A stretch of 64,000 nt of DNA from Pachysolen tannophilus NRRL Y-2460. Taxonomy: Eukaryota; Ascomycota; Pichiomycetes; Alaninales; Pachysolenaceae. This document shows positions 19,832 to 29,388 of the stretch, one piece after another. The notes beneath the pieces are model-generated. The model had not been told where the DNA came from. It made no database searches and worked only from the letters and a program-made list of their open reading frames with translations. Within the stretch, counting starts at the first letter, position 1. Each line of letters opens with the position of its first letter. The stretch spans positions 1,080,724-1,144,723 of the forward strand of contig KV454011.1 of the NCBI GenBank assembly GCA_001661245.1, in the 5' to 3' direction. The position numbers and the translations under genes are program-made.

Positions 19832-20399
19832 AAACACAAATATCAACTAAAAGATAAAACTTATAGAAGCATATAGCGTTAAGAATCGATTGATTGGTTG
19901 TATAAATAAATATTTATCTATATTATCAATAAATGTTCGTTTATTTTATCATTACGGGTTTTTTCTACTGCTGAATTCAATTTTTTTTTTAATTTTTTTT
20001 TTTTTCCTTCCAAATTGAGACAACGAGAGAGCGTTTGACTCGGTTTGAATTTATAAAACAAAAAGAACAAAAAGCAAAAAAAAAGAATAGGACGCGCCCA
20101 TACAATAATTTATTCTTCATATTTTTAAATTTGTAAAAAAAAAATCTCCTCAATTAGAAGAATAAATCTATATATATATATTAAAACAATTCACATACAC
20201 ACATATATACACTTTTGTTCTGTTCTAAAATAATCGTTAATATAAGCATTTTAATGAGGTGTTTTACTACAAATCACTTAAAGAAAACATTGTTGTGGTC
20301 GTGCACTGAAACACATAAAAATAAAATGTAAACCTCAATGAATTATGGTATCAAATCCATGTTGAATTGTATATTTGTATATTTGTTAAATTTTAAATA

Positions 20400-20400
<1 letters not shown>

Positions 20401-20436
<36 letters not shown>
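20401..20436. repeat. TTA trinucleotide microsatellite (12 units)
   Basis: A perfect run of TTA units ending about 60 bases upstream of the SEC2 ATG, probably in its leader. Length variation between strains is likely. Confidence 0.85.
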
Positions 20437-20495
20437 GTTATTTTTTTATTTTTTTTAGTACTTTCTTTTTTCATTTTTAGAGAAGTATTAGAAAA

Positions 20496-22841
20496 ATGAC
20501 TTCTGTTTCTTCTCCAATTCAAACCAATGAGAGTGGTAACAAGCGAAACAACGTTGATGAAGAGAATGAAGAAGATCGGAGGATTTCTCAAGAAGTTTCT
20601 TCATTATCTACAAAGTTAATAGAAGCTATAGAGAGACAATCATCTTTGGAGACTTCGAATAATAATTTACGGAAACAGATCACGCAGTTGACCAATGAAT
20701 TGGATGAATTGAGTGAAGTAAGGAGCAAATATGATGAATTATTGGAAAGTAATCGGAATTTGCTAAAAGTACACGAGACGACTTTAAAATTGAAAGATAA
20801 TGCTGAAAATGAAGTTAGAAACTTGAGAGTGGAAGTGGAAGATCTTTCTACTAGTTTATTTAATGAAGCTAATAAGATGGTTAAAGAAGCTAGGGTTGAA
20901 AAGGAAACTTTTAGGTTGAAAAATATTAAATTGGTGGATACTTTAAATGAAAAAGATACACTTATTGAAAGCCTTACTGGAGAATTAAGAATATTAAAAG
21001 ATGTGATTTATAATTTGGAAAATAAAGAAGGTATTAAGAGGCAATCTACTCTGTATAATAATAATAATACTCCTAATGCTTCAAGTGAGAATCTTGTTTT
21101 CAATTCTCAATCGAATAATACTTCAAAAGATTCTTTAAGTAAGCTGGCTACTCTTACACCTTCTTTTAAAGAAACTTTCCCATCAGTATCAATATTACAA
21201 TCACCAAGGTTGATGAATTTTGATCAAGAACCAATATACACTCCAATCTACAACTCTTTAAGGTTTGATTTAACAAATTTCCAAGATTTTGTTAGATTTC
21301 TTAAATTTTTATATAATAGAAATGTTAATGCAAGAATAATACAACCTGTGGATTATAGTATATTAAAAGAAACTGGGTTTTTCAAAAAAATTTTCAAAGA
21401 TGAAATTGAACCAACTTTAAATGTCGATGATGCTCCAGATGTTGGATATTTTAATAGAAAAAATTTTGTAAGCGCCTTGATTGAAGGTAGAGTGATTATT
21501 GAACCAATCAGTGGCGTGAATGAAACTTTTAAAGTTGGACATAAAAAGCAAGATGATGATGATAGTAGTACAAGTGTAGAAAAGGATGATCTGGCTTCTT
21601 CTGTGGCTTCTTCAACAACACCAGCTACTCAACAACAACAACAATTTACAAATGAAAATTCAAATTCAAATTCAAATTCAATTTCAGATAATAAAGATTC
21701 AAAAGATTCAGAACTGAATTCATCTATTGCTACTATAAAGAACAATTTGTTCTCATACCCTAAAGATTCTCCACCTGTTGCCACTTTAGCTTCATGTTCA
21801 ATTTGTGGAGAGTCAAGAAATGATATCTTGGAACATTCAAGATTATATACTTTGAAATTATACGCCAAGAAACCTTCTATAATACATCAGCATAAATATG
21901 ATCCACCATCTTCACCTACAAATCTTCATACTGGTTTACCAAATGAAAGTCCTTCTTCAAGCAGAGCAATGTTAGAAATATCTCATCAATATTCATTATG
22001 TAATTATTGTTTGATTAAGATAAGGCATGTTTGTGAATTTTTCGCTTTTATTAGAAATGTTAATAATTCTCCAAAAACTAAAATTTGGAATTTTAACTCT
22101 ACTCAACAATCAAATGAAGATTTAAATATAGAGTTTATAAAAGCTTGGTTCCATGTTTCTAAAATAAGAGCAAAAATATTTTGGGCAAGAGTAGGAATTT
22201 GGGATGTTAACGAAGCAACAGGAACAACCACCACAAATAGCAACTCAAACACTCCTTCTAACCCTTCTGCTAATGATAATTTTAGCAGTGATAGTAAAGA
22301 TTTGAGTTATAGAGGCTCAATCATTGGAACAGGAATCATTGCTGGAAATAGAACAAGTTTCTTGGATAGTGTTAGTGTTGGTGGTGGTACTTCGATAAAT
22401 CAAGGTAGAAGATTAGATGCAACTCCACCTTTCAAACCTTCTGTTACTCGTACTGTATCTGGAAGACAACCAATAGTTAGTGATATGACAGTAACTGAAA
22501 AAGATATAGTTGAAAAAGCAAGAGAAGATGAAGTTGATCCAAATGATACAATAATAGATGGTAATGATGAACCTCTTGTTGTCACCACCGAGTTGCAAGA
22601 TAACCTGTCTTTACAAAGTATACAAAGTAAAACAAAACAAGATGTGATCTCTCCAATGAGTGAAGAAAGCGTATTTGGTAATATTCTTGATGAATATGGC
22701 ACAGATGAACATGAAGAATCAGAAGAAAAAGTTGTGCCCAGCTCTGAAGCACCACCAACAGATACTAAAAAACCCGCAGAAACTGAATCCGAAGAAGAAG
22801 ACTCGGTAGAGTTCAACGATGCTGCTGAACACTTGTCTTAG
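20496..22841 (+). CDS. SEC2: Sec2, guanine nucleotide exchange factor for Rab Sec4
   Basis: A 781-residue protein (S. cerevisiae 759) that activates Sec4 on secretory vesicles. The N-terminal coiled coil (about 28-185) contains the family block DLSTSLFNEANKMV (about 116-129), the Sec4-binding exchange core. The central region has SPRLMNF and NSLRFDL motifs typical of fungal Sec2. Two cysteine pairs follow (Cys434/437 in CSICGE and Cys502/505 in CNYC, with Cys513 nearby), resembling the cysteine-containing module of filamentous fungal Sec2 proteins. The tail is acidic and Ser-rich. It is divergent from BNI1. AVT2 follows on the same strand after about 320 bases. Confidence 0.92.
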   Translation: MTSVSSPIQTNESGNKRNNVDEENEEDRRISQEVSSLSTKLIEAIERQSSLETSNNNLRKQITQLTNELDELSEVRSKYDELLESNRNLLKVHETTLKLKDNAENEVRNLRVEVEDLSTSLFNEANKMVKEARVEKETFRLKNIKLVDTLNEKDTLIESLTGELRILKDVIYNLENKEGIKRQSTLYNNNNTPNASSENLVFNSQSNNTSKDSLSKLATLTPSFKETFPSVSILQSPRLMNFDQEPIYTPIYNSLRFDLTNFQDFVRFLKFLYNRNVNARIIQPVDYSILKETGFFKKIFKDEIEPTLNVDDAPDVGYFNRKNFVSALIEGRVIIEPISGVNETFKVGHKKQDDDDSSTSVEKDDLASSVASSTTPATQQQQQFTNENSNSNSNSISDNKDSKDSELNSSIATIKNNLFSYPKDSPPVATLASCSICGESRNDILEHSRLYTLKLYAKKPSIIHQHKYDPPSSPTNLHTGLPNESPSSSRAMLEISHQYSLCNYCLIKIRHVCEFFAFIRNVNNSPKTKIWNFNSTQQSNEDLNIEFIKAWFHVSKIRAKIFWARVGIWDVNEATGTTTTNSNSNTPSNPSANDNFSSDSKDLSYRGSIIGTGIIAGNRTSFLDSVSVGGGTSINQGRRLDATPPFKPSVTRTVSGRQPIVSDMTVTEKDIVEKAREDEVDPNDTIIDGNDEPLVVTTELQDNLSLQSIQSKTKQDVISPMSEESVFGNILDEYGTDEHEESEEKVVPSSEAPPTDTKKPAETESEEEDSVEFNDAAEHLS

Positions 22842-23162
22842 CTTACTAGAAAGCTCAAAGCTCATCTCATCTCTTCATAGTATATAGAAGTATAGTAAAG
22901 AGATTCTGTAACATAAAATGAAATCATGGATTGATAAAACCAACACTACTTTTGTAATTTATTTGTTAAAAGAAACTCTTTTTTAGAGGCTTATGTATTT
23001 ATTATAATATATCATAATATATCAATCAATATATATATCATTTCAATTTCAATATCATTTCAATATCATATCATATTCCGAGAAAGAGGGGTCTGGAAAT
23101 ATTATAGTTGTCATCATATCATTGTAAAATTCAAATGCCAATATAGAAGTTAGTTTATAAGA
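22842..23162. other. Intergenic region, SEC2 to AVT2
   Basis: About 320 bases with repeated TTTCAATATCA-type words near 23030-23075. No gene or clear regulatory site was identified. Confidence 0.45.
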
Positions 23163-24632
23163 ATGTCTCCGAGATACGATAATGATAATTTGCAACAACC
23201 CGAAGCGGTTCTGCCGACTGAAAATAATAATCAGGAGGAGGATGAAGAAAATTTAAATCTGTATGAATTAGAATCGTTGGATTCTTTAGATTTTGGAAAT
23301 GAAGATGCCACAATGATACCAGATGTTGAGTCTAACAATACTAATCATGAACTGAATCATTTTTCAGAAAATCAGAATAAGTCTACAATGAGAATGGCTT
23401 TCATGAACATGGCCAACAGTATTTTAGGAGCTGGTATAATAGGATTGCCTTTTGCTTTTAGAAATTGTGGCCTATTAGCAGGAATAGTTATGCTTGTGGT
23501 TTTAACGGTATTGATTGATTGGACTTTAAGGTTGATCATAATTAATAATAAATTATCTTCTCAAAAATCTTATCATGATACCGTTGAATTTTGTTTTGGT
23601 AAGACGGGTAGAATGGTAATATTACTTGCTCAAGGTTTATTTGCTTATGGTGGTTCCATGGCATTTTGTGTCATTATTGGTGATAGTATTCCTCATGTTT
23701 TAAGATCTTTTTTCGCTAAATTTGTTGAGAGTTCAAAGTTTATTGACGTTCTATTGAGTAGAAACGTTGTCATCATTGGGTTCACCATTGGAATAGCATA
23801 TCCGTTATCTATGAATAGAGATATCTCGAAATTAGCAAAAGCTAGTATGTTTGCATTAATTGGAATGCTTGTAATAGTGGCTATAGTTACAATTAGAGGA
23901 CCTATTGTTTCTTCGACTGTTAAAGTAAATTTTACAACTAGCGATATTATTATGAAATCGAGCATTTTCCAAGGAATTAGTGTAATATCGTTTGCTTTAG
24001 TATGCCATCATAATACAACTTTTATTTATGATTCAATGAAAAACCCTACGTTGGATCGTTTTACTAAACTAACACATATTTCGTGTTTTATTTCAATGTT
24101 AGCATGTGCCGTAATGGGTCTTGCAGGATTTTTATCATTTAAAGATAAGACAAAGGGAAATATTTTGAATAATTTCCCAAGTGATGATTTTGCAGTTAAT
24201 ATAGCAAGGTTTTTCTTTGGATTGAACATGTTAACAACGCTTCCATTGGAAATATTTGTTGTTAGAGAAATAGTAAAAGAAATTTTGTTACCAGAAGGTA
24301 AAGTAGAAGGCACGAACAAGAAAATTGTGTTGTCGGATAGACTGCATTTTATTATTACTTCTTTATTGGTATTTTCAAGTATGTCAGTTTCTTTGTTCAC
24401 TTGTAATCTAGGTGCTATTTTAGAATTGATCGGGGCAACTAGTGCTTCTTTAATGGCATACATTTTACCTCCGCTTTGTTATGCTAAAATGATTGGTGCC
24501 GAAAAATCCACCATGCAAAAGTTACCAGCTTACAGTTGTGCTGCTTTCGGATTTTTAGTTATGGGCTTTTCTACCATACAAACAATTAGCGGTGCAATTC
24601 ATGGAACTGATGCCAGCCATTGCGTTGCTTGA
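23163..24632 (+). CDS. AVT2: Vacuolar amino acid transporter, AVT2 type
   Basis: A 489-residue AAAP-family transporter with about 11 membrane segments (S. cerevisiae Avt2 has 480). A polar acidic N-terminus of about 75 residues precedes the family start MRMAFMNMANSILGAGII. Other conserved blocks match Avt2 closely: VISFALVCHHNT, LTHIS, FGLNMLTTLPLEIFVVR and CNLGAILELIGAT. Avt2 itself is poorly characterised; the family moves neutral amino acids across the vacuolar membrane. It sits between SEC2 and convergent TOF1, where S. cerevisiae has SEC2 and TOF1 as direct neighbours, so it was either inserted here or lost from that spot there. Confidence 0.9.
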   Translation: MSPRYDNDNLQQPEAVLPTENNNQEEDEENLNLYELESLDSLDFGNEDATMIPDVESNNTNHELNHFSENQNKSTMRMAFMNMANSILGAGIIGLPFAFRNCGLLAGIVMLVVLTVLIDWTLRLIIINNKLSSQKSYHDTVEFCFGKTGRMVILLAQGLFAYGGSMAFCVIIGDSIPHVLRSFFAKFVESSKFIDVLLSRNVVIIGFTIGIAYPLSMNRDISKLAKASMFALIGMLVIVAIVTIRGPIVSSTVKVNFTTSDIIMKSSIFQGISVISFALVCHHNTTFIYDSMKNPTLDRFTKLTHISCFISMLACAVMGLAGFLSFKDKTKGNILNNFPSDDFAVNIARFFFGLNMLTTLPLEIFVVREIVKEILLPEGKVEGTNKKIVLSDRLHFIITSLLVFSSMSVSLFTCNLGAILELIGATSASLMAYILPPLCYAKMIGAEKSTMQKLPAYSCAAFGFLVMGFSTIQTISGAIHGTDASHCVA

Positions 24633-24819
24633 AATAGTTTTCACTATAGATAGATTAATTACTACTAATATAAGTGGTTTCGATTTGCAGTTCTTATTTT
24701 GAACTAATATTCTATCTGAATGCGATATGTTCTCATTTGAAAACTATAAATAAATATTTAAGTATTAAAATGAATCAAAGACTTACTTGCATAAATTTAA
24801 GGAACTCTACATAACACCT

Positions 24820-27800
24820 TCAATCATCGTCACTGTCGATGACTCTTCTTACTTTTTTTCTGATGACGGGTTCATCATCTTGAGAACCAAGTTCTTCATC
24901 ATCATCTTCTTCTTTATTAACAATCGATCTCTTGGAAGCATTCCTACTAGAATCAGAGTTCAAGGATGGCATAGTTGTATAACTGACCTCCTCCTGTTCG
25001 TCGGAGCCTGAGGAGTTATCAGAATCAGAGTCCAATGAATTATTTTGAGTTTTATTTTCATGAGATTCATGTTCAAGATCGCTCTGTATAGCAGTTACGG
25101 ATCCTTTTTCTGCCTGTGTTTCATTAAAATCAAGTGCGAAACTATTTTGGCTTAAAGAATCTTCACGAGAATTAATAGATGGAATCTGTGGTGTTATTGA
25201 AGTTGCATGTTGTGAAGGAGAAAAAAACTCAGATCTGTCTCTGAATGTTTTCCAACTTCCATCAGAAAACATTTTTATCAGTTCGTCAGTTAATTTCCCA
25301 CCATTCATATCCAACAAACGCCTTAACAATCTTTCTTTCTCAAAAAATTCCGCTGTGGCCTCATCATCAGACTCATCATCAACAAATTCAGAAGATTTGA
25401 ACGTGTGATAGCTTTGTTTAGCTTTTTGCTGTTCTTCACCTTCGTCATCAGAAATTGCGTACTTTGGAAGAGCTTTGTCTCTATTGGTTTTCGACGATGT
25501 CTTCTTTTTCTTGCTTTTAATTACTTCTGAGGACCTGTTACTAGCCTTTTTAATTCCCTTTTTCAATTTCCGTCTCGCTTGACCTAATGGAAGTTTAGTT
25601 ACATTATCATCTTTACCGTGTTCGTCAATTCTCTTTTCGAGTTCATCCAATTGATCCAACAGTGATGTATCAGCTGCATTTTTACCGCCGCCTTCGAGCT
25701 CAAATGCAATTGCTTCATCGTCTTCATCGCTATAGCCATCATTCGCAGTAACAAAATTATCATATCCAAAATCGCCATCTTCCTGTTCTTCATAATACAC
25801 GTTCTTAGATATTATATAATCAGCTGCTGTTTTCCCTTGTGGGAAAACAACAGGCTCCTGTAAATATTTAGAAACAAAACTCAATTGTAATAATAAAGTG
25901 TCCAAATTAACGTCAGTAGCATAAAGGATACACCTTTCCAAAATTGTAGAAGGCAACCGGAAACCAAGAGTTTGTAAAAGAAGTCTCAACCTACCGTTTT
26001 TCAATAAAAGTTTTCTGTCTTCAGATGTTTTAGTCTCAAAAACAGCATCAGGAGCAGTTGTTTCATCTATAGCAGAAACGTTTTTATCACTTCCGTCTCC
26101 CAGTTCTTGCTCAAGAACCCTGAATTGCTCTTGTGTACTAATCCAGTCACTTCTGCTGTCAGAAATTTTTGAAAGCTGTTCTTTGACCAACTCTACAAGT
26201 TCTCTCTCTCCTTCATCTATCATTGAGGCAACGATTATAGAAATTTTTTCCTCTAACTCCTCAAAGGAGTTTTCATTTCCTGGATTCAATTTCTTGGTCT
26301 TAACAACTAAATCTTTAGCAACTGTGATGTCCTTCAGTTCCAGTTCTTTGAATAACTCGCCATGTTCCAAATAATATCTGATTCTATTCTCCTTAAATAC
26401 GGATGTAAATGGAAGTTCCACAAACAACGCTGGGGTTTTCTCCAATTGCTTTACCAACTGTTTCATGAATAATTTTGTAAAATTGATAACTTCAGATTTA
26501 ACAGGTGAAGATCTTGGAAGGGAAATTGGCTCATTTCCACAAATTTGGTGAAGTAATAGCATAAAGTCCAAACGATATAGTTCTATATGATGTTCACTCT
26601 TGTAGAAGACTCGATGAAAATATGATAAGCACCTTTTAATATCTTGCAGTTCTAATTCTTGGAATCTGGAAAATAATGCTATATGAGTTTGAATGGTGTC
26701 TTTATGTATAAACTTGGCTTGATGTCTAGCAAAGTCTATTTTCTTCCGGGTGACACTTTTGGCGTCTTCTTCATCACTTGAGTCCACCTCCGAATCGTCT
26801 ACTTCTTGTTGATCATTTTCATTATTTGATTTTTTGGGTTTCCGCTTGCGAACAACTTCAGTGGTGATTACTTTTTCCTGTTTAGAAAATCTCTCCAAAA
26901 TTTTTAAGACAACATAGACAAACTGCACAGTGGCTAGCAAGTAATCAGGAGAAATTTTATATGCATTTTTCGGAATATTTGCAAGTAAATCTAATGTATC
27001 TGTTCTGTTAAATAACCTTTCTTTTATTCCTTCTGAAATCAAAATATCTCTTGTCGCAGTAGCTGTATTTCCTATTAGATCAGCAAATGATAAAACTTGT
27101 TTGAAACACTCCATTGTAGACTGTACTAATGACCATAATCTACCTTCATAAGCACTTCGCATTGAAGTAATTACCACCGCTATAAATTCCTGCTCTAAGG
27201 CCCTTGTAAATAACCCGTTATCTATTTCCTGAACTTCGTTTGCTATTCTTCTTTCAGTTTCAAACTCCAATGTCCAACCTACAAGCATGAAAAATTGATA
27301 TTTATGCATCGATAAAAAGGCATCAGGATCTGCTGTAATCCTATTTCTAATAGAGTAGACCAAAGGATTAAAACATCCCTCTATAAAACTTGCGATAAAC
27401 TCTTTTAAAATGTGGATTGCTTGAATATTTAAGAATCTTTCTATGTTTTGTTTTCCTAATTGTTCGTCAATTTCACCATCACCTCTAACTTTTAAGTTTA
27501 AAGTACCAGTATTTGTTAGACGCCAATTTTTCGATGCATCTAATTGTGCTAATGCTGATGAGTTCTCAGTTATACCTTTCTGGCCAGAAATTGTCAATCT
27601 TCCATGATCTACAGTTTGCAATGAAAGTAATGTACCAAACCTAGCATGTCTTGCAGAAGTTCCCTTAACAAGTAGTTTTTTCAATTTTGCCTCTTGTTGC
27701 AATAAATCCTGAAGTTGAAAATTTGCTTCTGAACTGATTTCTGTCGTTTGTGGAGAAATTGTTTGCTGTTTTGAATTATTGATGATATTTGTAGAATTGT

Positions 27801-28893
27801 GAAGTGGAGTGGAGTGAGGTTGCAGTTGTGTTTTTTCGATAAACAACTTTCGTGTATTCACACCTTTAGTAATATAATAAAAACATTCTAAACATGAGGT
27901 TCCAAGTATACTACTATCAAATTCGGAACCAAGGGTGTTTGTAATGGTAAGGAAAAAATCTAATACTTTGTTTTTTTCAAAGCTTAAGAGAATAGTGTTC
28001 AATGAAATATCATCCAAACTAACGTCTTCTGGTAAATTTTCCTGGATTATAGTTTGTTTTGAAGTCTTTGATGTTGATACCGTCAGATCTGCTGGTTCAA
28101 TTTTCAAAATATTTCTGAAAAATACAATGCACAATTTCAATATAGTATTATCTCTTGGAGTCCTATCTTCTTTAGATTTTTTCAAAATTGGCAAGGTTAA
28201 TCGCACAACTGCCCTCAACGCTTTACCATTTGAATATGCTAAAATGTGTTTCTTGTATGTAATTTGTGCTTTCTTTAATGCTGCGTAATATTTTACTTGA
28301 TTATTTGTTGACTCTTTAGTTAATTGGAAAGGCCATGTCAATGGAACTAATAATTCCACTATAACTAAGATTATTTTCTCCATATAATTTTTATTTTTCA
28401 CCTTCTTTTTACTTGATTCATCTTCCCATTGTGCTAAAATTACAATCAAGTCATTTACAACTAGTCCAGACTCTGCACAAGCTATTGCCACATCCAATTT
28501 TCTAGTTTCTTCATCCACAGATTTTAACCATCTTTTTATATCTTTCAAACAAGCCAAAGCATCATCACCTAATTTATATGGTTGTGGAACCTGATCAGAA
28601 GAATAATCAATACCACCAAGAGCAGAGCACAAAATGGATATATGTGCTTTAAGTATCTGTTCTGTTTTGTTTAAAGCAGATGAATTTAGGTTCACTGCTT
28701 CTCCGATTGGATCCTTCTTTACTTGAACAGTTTTTTCTTCTTCTTCAATTTCGAGCTCTTCACTTTCTAAAGAGTGGTCTGTTCGACTGCCTTCACTGTC
28801 GTTAAAGTGGTTCATATCACCTTCATCATCAATTATAAATGAATCTTCTTCATCAGGCAGCAAGGACGACATTTTTTCCAAGGTTGAATTCAT
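24820..28893 (-). CDS. TOF1: Tof1/Timeless/Swi1 fork-protection protein
   Basis: A 1357-residue subunit of the fork-pausing complex (with Csm3 and Mrc1). The ATG is taken at 28893; the frame is open slightly further only through a GTG. The acidic N-terminus is followed by the Timeless domain with AHISILCSALGG and YKLGDDALACLKDIKRWL (near residues 105-120) and LVPLTWPF. The middle is helical repeat-like with RCLSYFHRVFYK. The C-terminus has a GGKLTDELIKMFSDG block and then acidic, Ser-rich tails with basic clusters ending near VRRVIDSDDD. The length fits the family (S. cerevisiae 1238). An MluI box lies 86 bases upstream of the ATG, consistent with S-phase expression. Confidence 0.93.
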   Translation of the reverse strand: MNSTLEKMSSLLPDEEDSFIIDDEGDMNHFNDSEGSRTDHSLESEELEIEEEEKTVQVKKDPIGEAVNLNSSALNKTEQILKAHISILCSALGGIDYSSDQVPQPYKLGDDALACLKDIKRWLKSVDEETRKLDVAIACAESGLVVNDLIVILAQWEDESSKKKVKNKNYMEKIILVIVELLVPLTWPFQLTKESTNNQVKYYAALKKAQITYKKHILAYSNGKALRAVVRLTLPILKKSKEDRTPRDNTILKLCIVFFRNILKIEPADLTVSTSKTSKQTIIQENLPEDVSLDDISLNTILLSFEKNKVLDFFLTITNTLGSEFDSSILGTSCLECFYYITKGVNTRKLFIEKTQLQPHSTPLHNSTNIINNSKQQTISPQTTEISSEANFQLQDLLQQEAKLKKLLVKGTSARHARFGTLLSLQTVDHGRLTISGQKGITENSSALAQLDASKNWRLTNTGTLNLKVRGDGEIDEQLGKQNIERFLNIQAIHILKEFIASFIEGCFNPLVYSIRNRITADPDAFLSMHKYQFFMLVGWTLEFETERRIANEVQEIDNGLFTRALEQEFIAVVITSMRSAYEGRLWSLVQSTMECFKQVLSFADLIGNTATATRDILISEGIKERLFNRTDTLDLLANIPKNAYKISPDYLLATVQFVYVVLKILERFSKQEKVITTEVVRKRKPKKSNNENDQQEVDDSEVDSSDEEDAKSVTRKKIDFARHQAKFIHKDTIQTHIALFSRFQELELQDIKRCLSYFHRVFYKSEHHIELYRLDFMLLLHQICGNEPISLPRSSPVKSEVINFTKLFMKQLVKQLEKTPALFVELPFTSVFKENRIRYYLEHGELFKELELKDITVAKDLVVKTKKLNPGNENSFEELEEKISIIVASMIDEGERELVELVKEQLSKISDSRSDWISTQEQFRVLEQELGDGSDKNVSAIDETTAPDAVFETKTSEDRKLLLKNGRLRLLLQTLGFRLPSTILERCILYATDVNLDTLLLQLSFVSKYLQEPVVFPQGKTAADYIISKNVYYEEQEDGDFGYDNFVTANDGYSDEDDEAIAFELEGGGKNAADTSLLDQLDELEKRIDEHGKDDNVTKLPLGQARRKLKKGIKKASNRSSEVIKSKKKKTSSKTNRDKALPKYAISDDEGEEQQKAKQSYHTFKSSEFVDDESDDEATAEFFEKERLLRRLLDMNGGKLTDELIKMFSDGSWKTFRDRSEFFSPSQHATSITPQIPSINSREDSLSQNSFALDFNETQAEKGSVTAIQSDLEHESHENKTQNNSLDSDSDNSSGSDEQEEVSYTTMPSLNSDSSRNASKRSIVNKEEDDDEELGSQDDEPVIRKKVRRVIDSDDD

Positions 28894-28978
28894 CCAGATC
28901 ACTTCTTCATAAAGTTGGCTTTGAAAGTAAAAAATACCAGATTTATTCTAATCTTTCATTTCAAGTTTTTATCTGTTG

Positions 28979-28984
28979 ACGCGT
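28979..28984. promoter_or_regulatory. MluI cell-cycle box upstream of TOF1
   Basis: ACGCGT lies 86 bases before the TOF1 ATG, with a second related TCGCGT at 29000-29005. This is the known MBF site in DNA-replication genes; function here is inferred. Confidence 0.6.
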
Positions 28985-29020
28985 GAGATGAAAAAAAGTC
29001 GCGTAAAAAATGGAAATAAA

Positions 29021-29105
29021 AATTTGGGCGGAATTTATCTTTTTTTGCCGCCCAAATTAGCCGCCTTATTTTGGCGGGTAAAATTGATATTTTCCCGCCT
29101 AATTT
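29021..29105. promoter_or_regulatory. Array of five GGCGG/CCGCC words with palindromic arrangement
   Basis: Five GC-rich words stand out in AT-rich DNA at 29027-29031, 29048-29052, 29061-29065, 29073-29078 and 29094-29099. The first two are embedded in a perfect inverted repeat (AATTTGGGCGG at 29021-29031, its complement at 29048-29058, loop 16). The last two form a second inverted pair with one mismatch. They lie about 130-210 bases upstream of TOF1. A protein-bound operator is the simplest reading; the factor is unknown. Confidence 0.55.
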
Positions 29106-29388
29106 TGTTTCTAGTTGGCGACATCTTATCCAGAAAGTCCAAGATCTTTAATACCGATATTACAGCAATTGAAATCTGACTGAAGCAAATAAATAGAAAA
29201 ACCTAGTAGTTGTAGGATTAGCATTTGTAGGATTTGTAATTTTTTGGAACATCTTATCTACTTCAGAATAAAAAAAAACTGTTTTTGTTGTGACTACAAC
29301 AGCATGATTAAAACTAAATTTATTAATACGATTAATACTATATTTCATCTAAGATGTATCCTTTTTTTTACAGCAATCAAAAAACATT

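Larger units (their letters stand above)
19588..20495. other. Divergent promoter region, BNI1/SEC2
   Basis: About 900 bases, very AT-rich. It holds a period-5 ATTAT array (about 19629-19656), TA dinucleotide arrays (about 19725-19741 and 19759-19831), a single TGAAACA (20307-20313), one ACGCGC (20092-20097) and a TTA array directly upstream of SEC2. I see no gene. Confidence 0.5.

Noticed and set aside
20307-20313. Single TGAAACA between BNI1 and SEC2
   Set aside because: One isolated 7-base word is expected by chance in this much AT-rich DNA, and there is no partner site.
22400-22816. Minus-strand 138-codon frame inside SEC2
   Set aside because: It is a shadow of the Ser/Glu-rich SEC2 coding frame.
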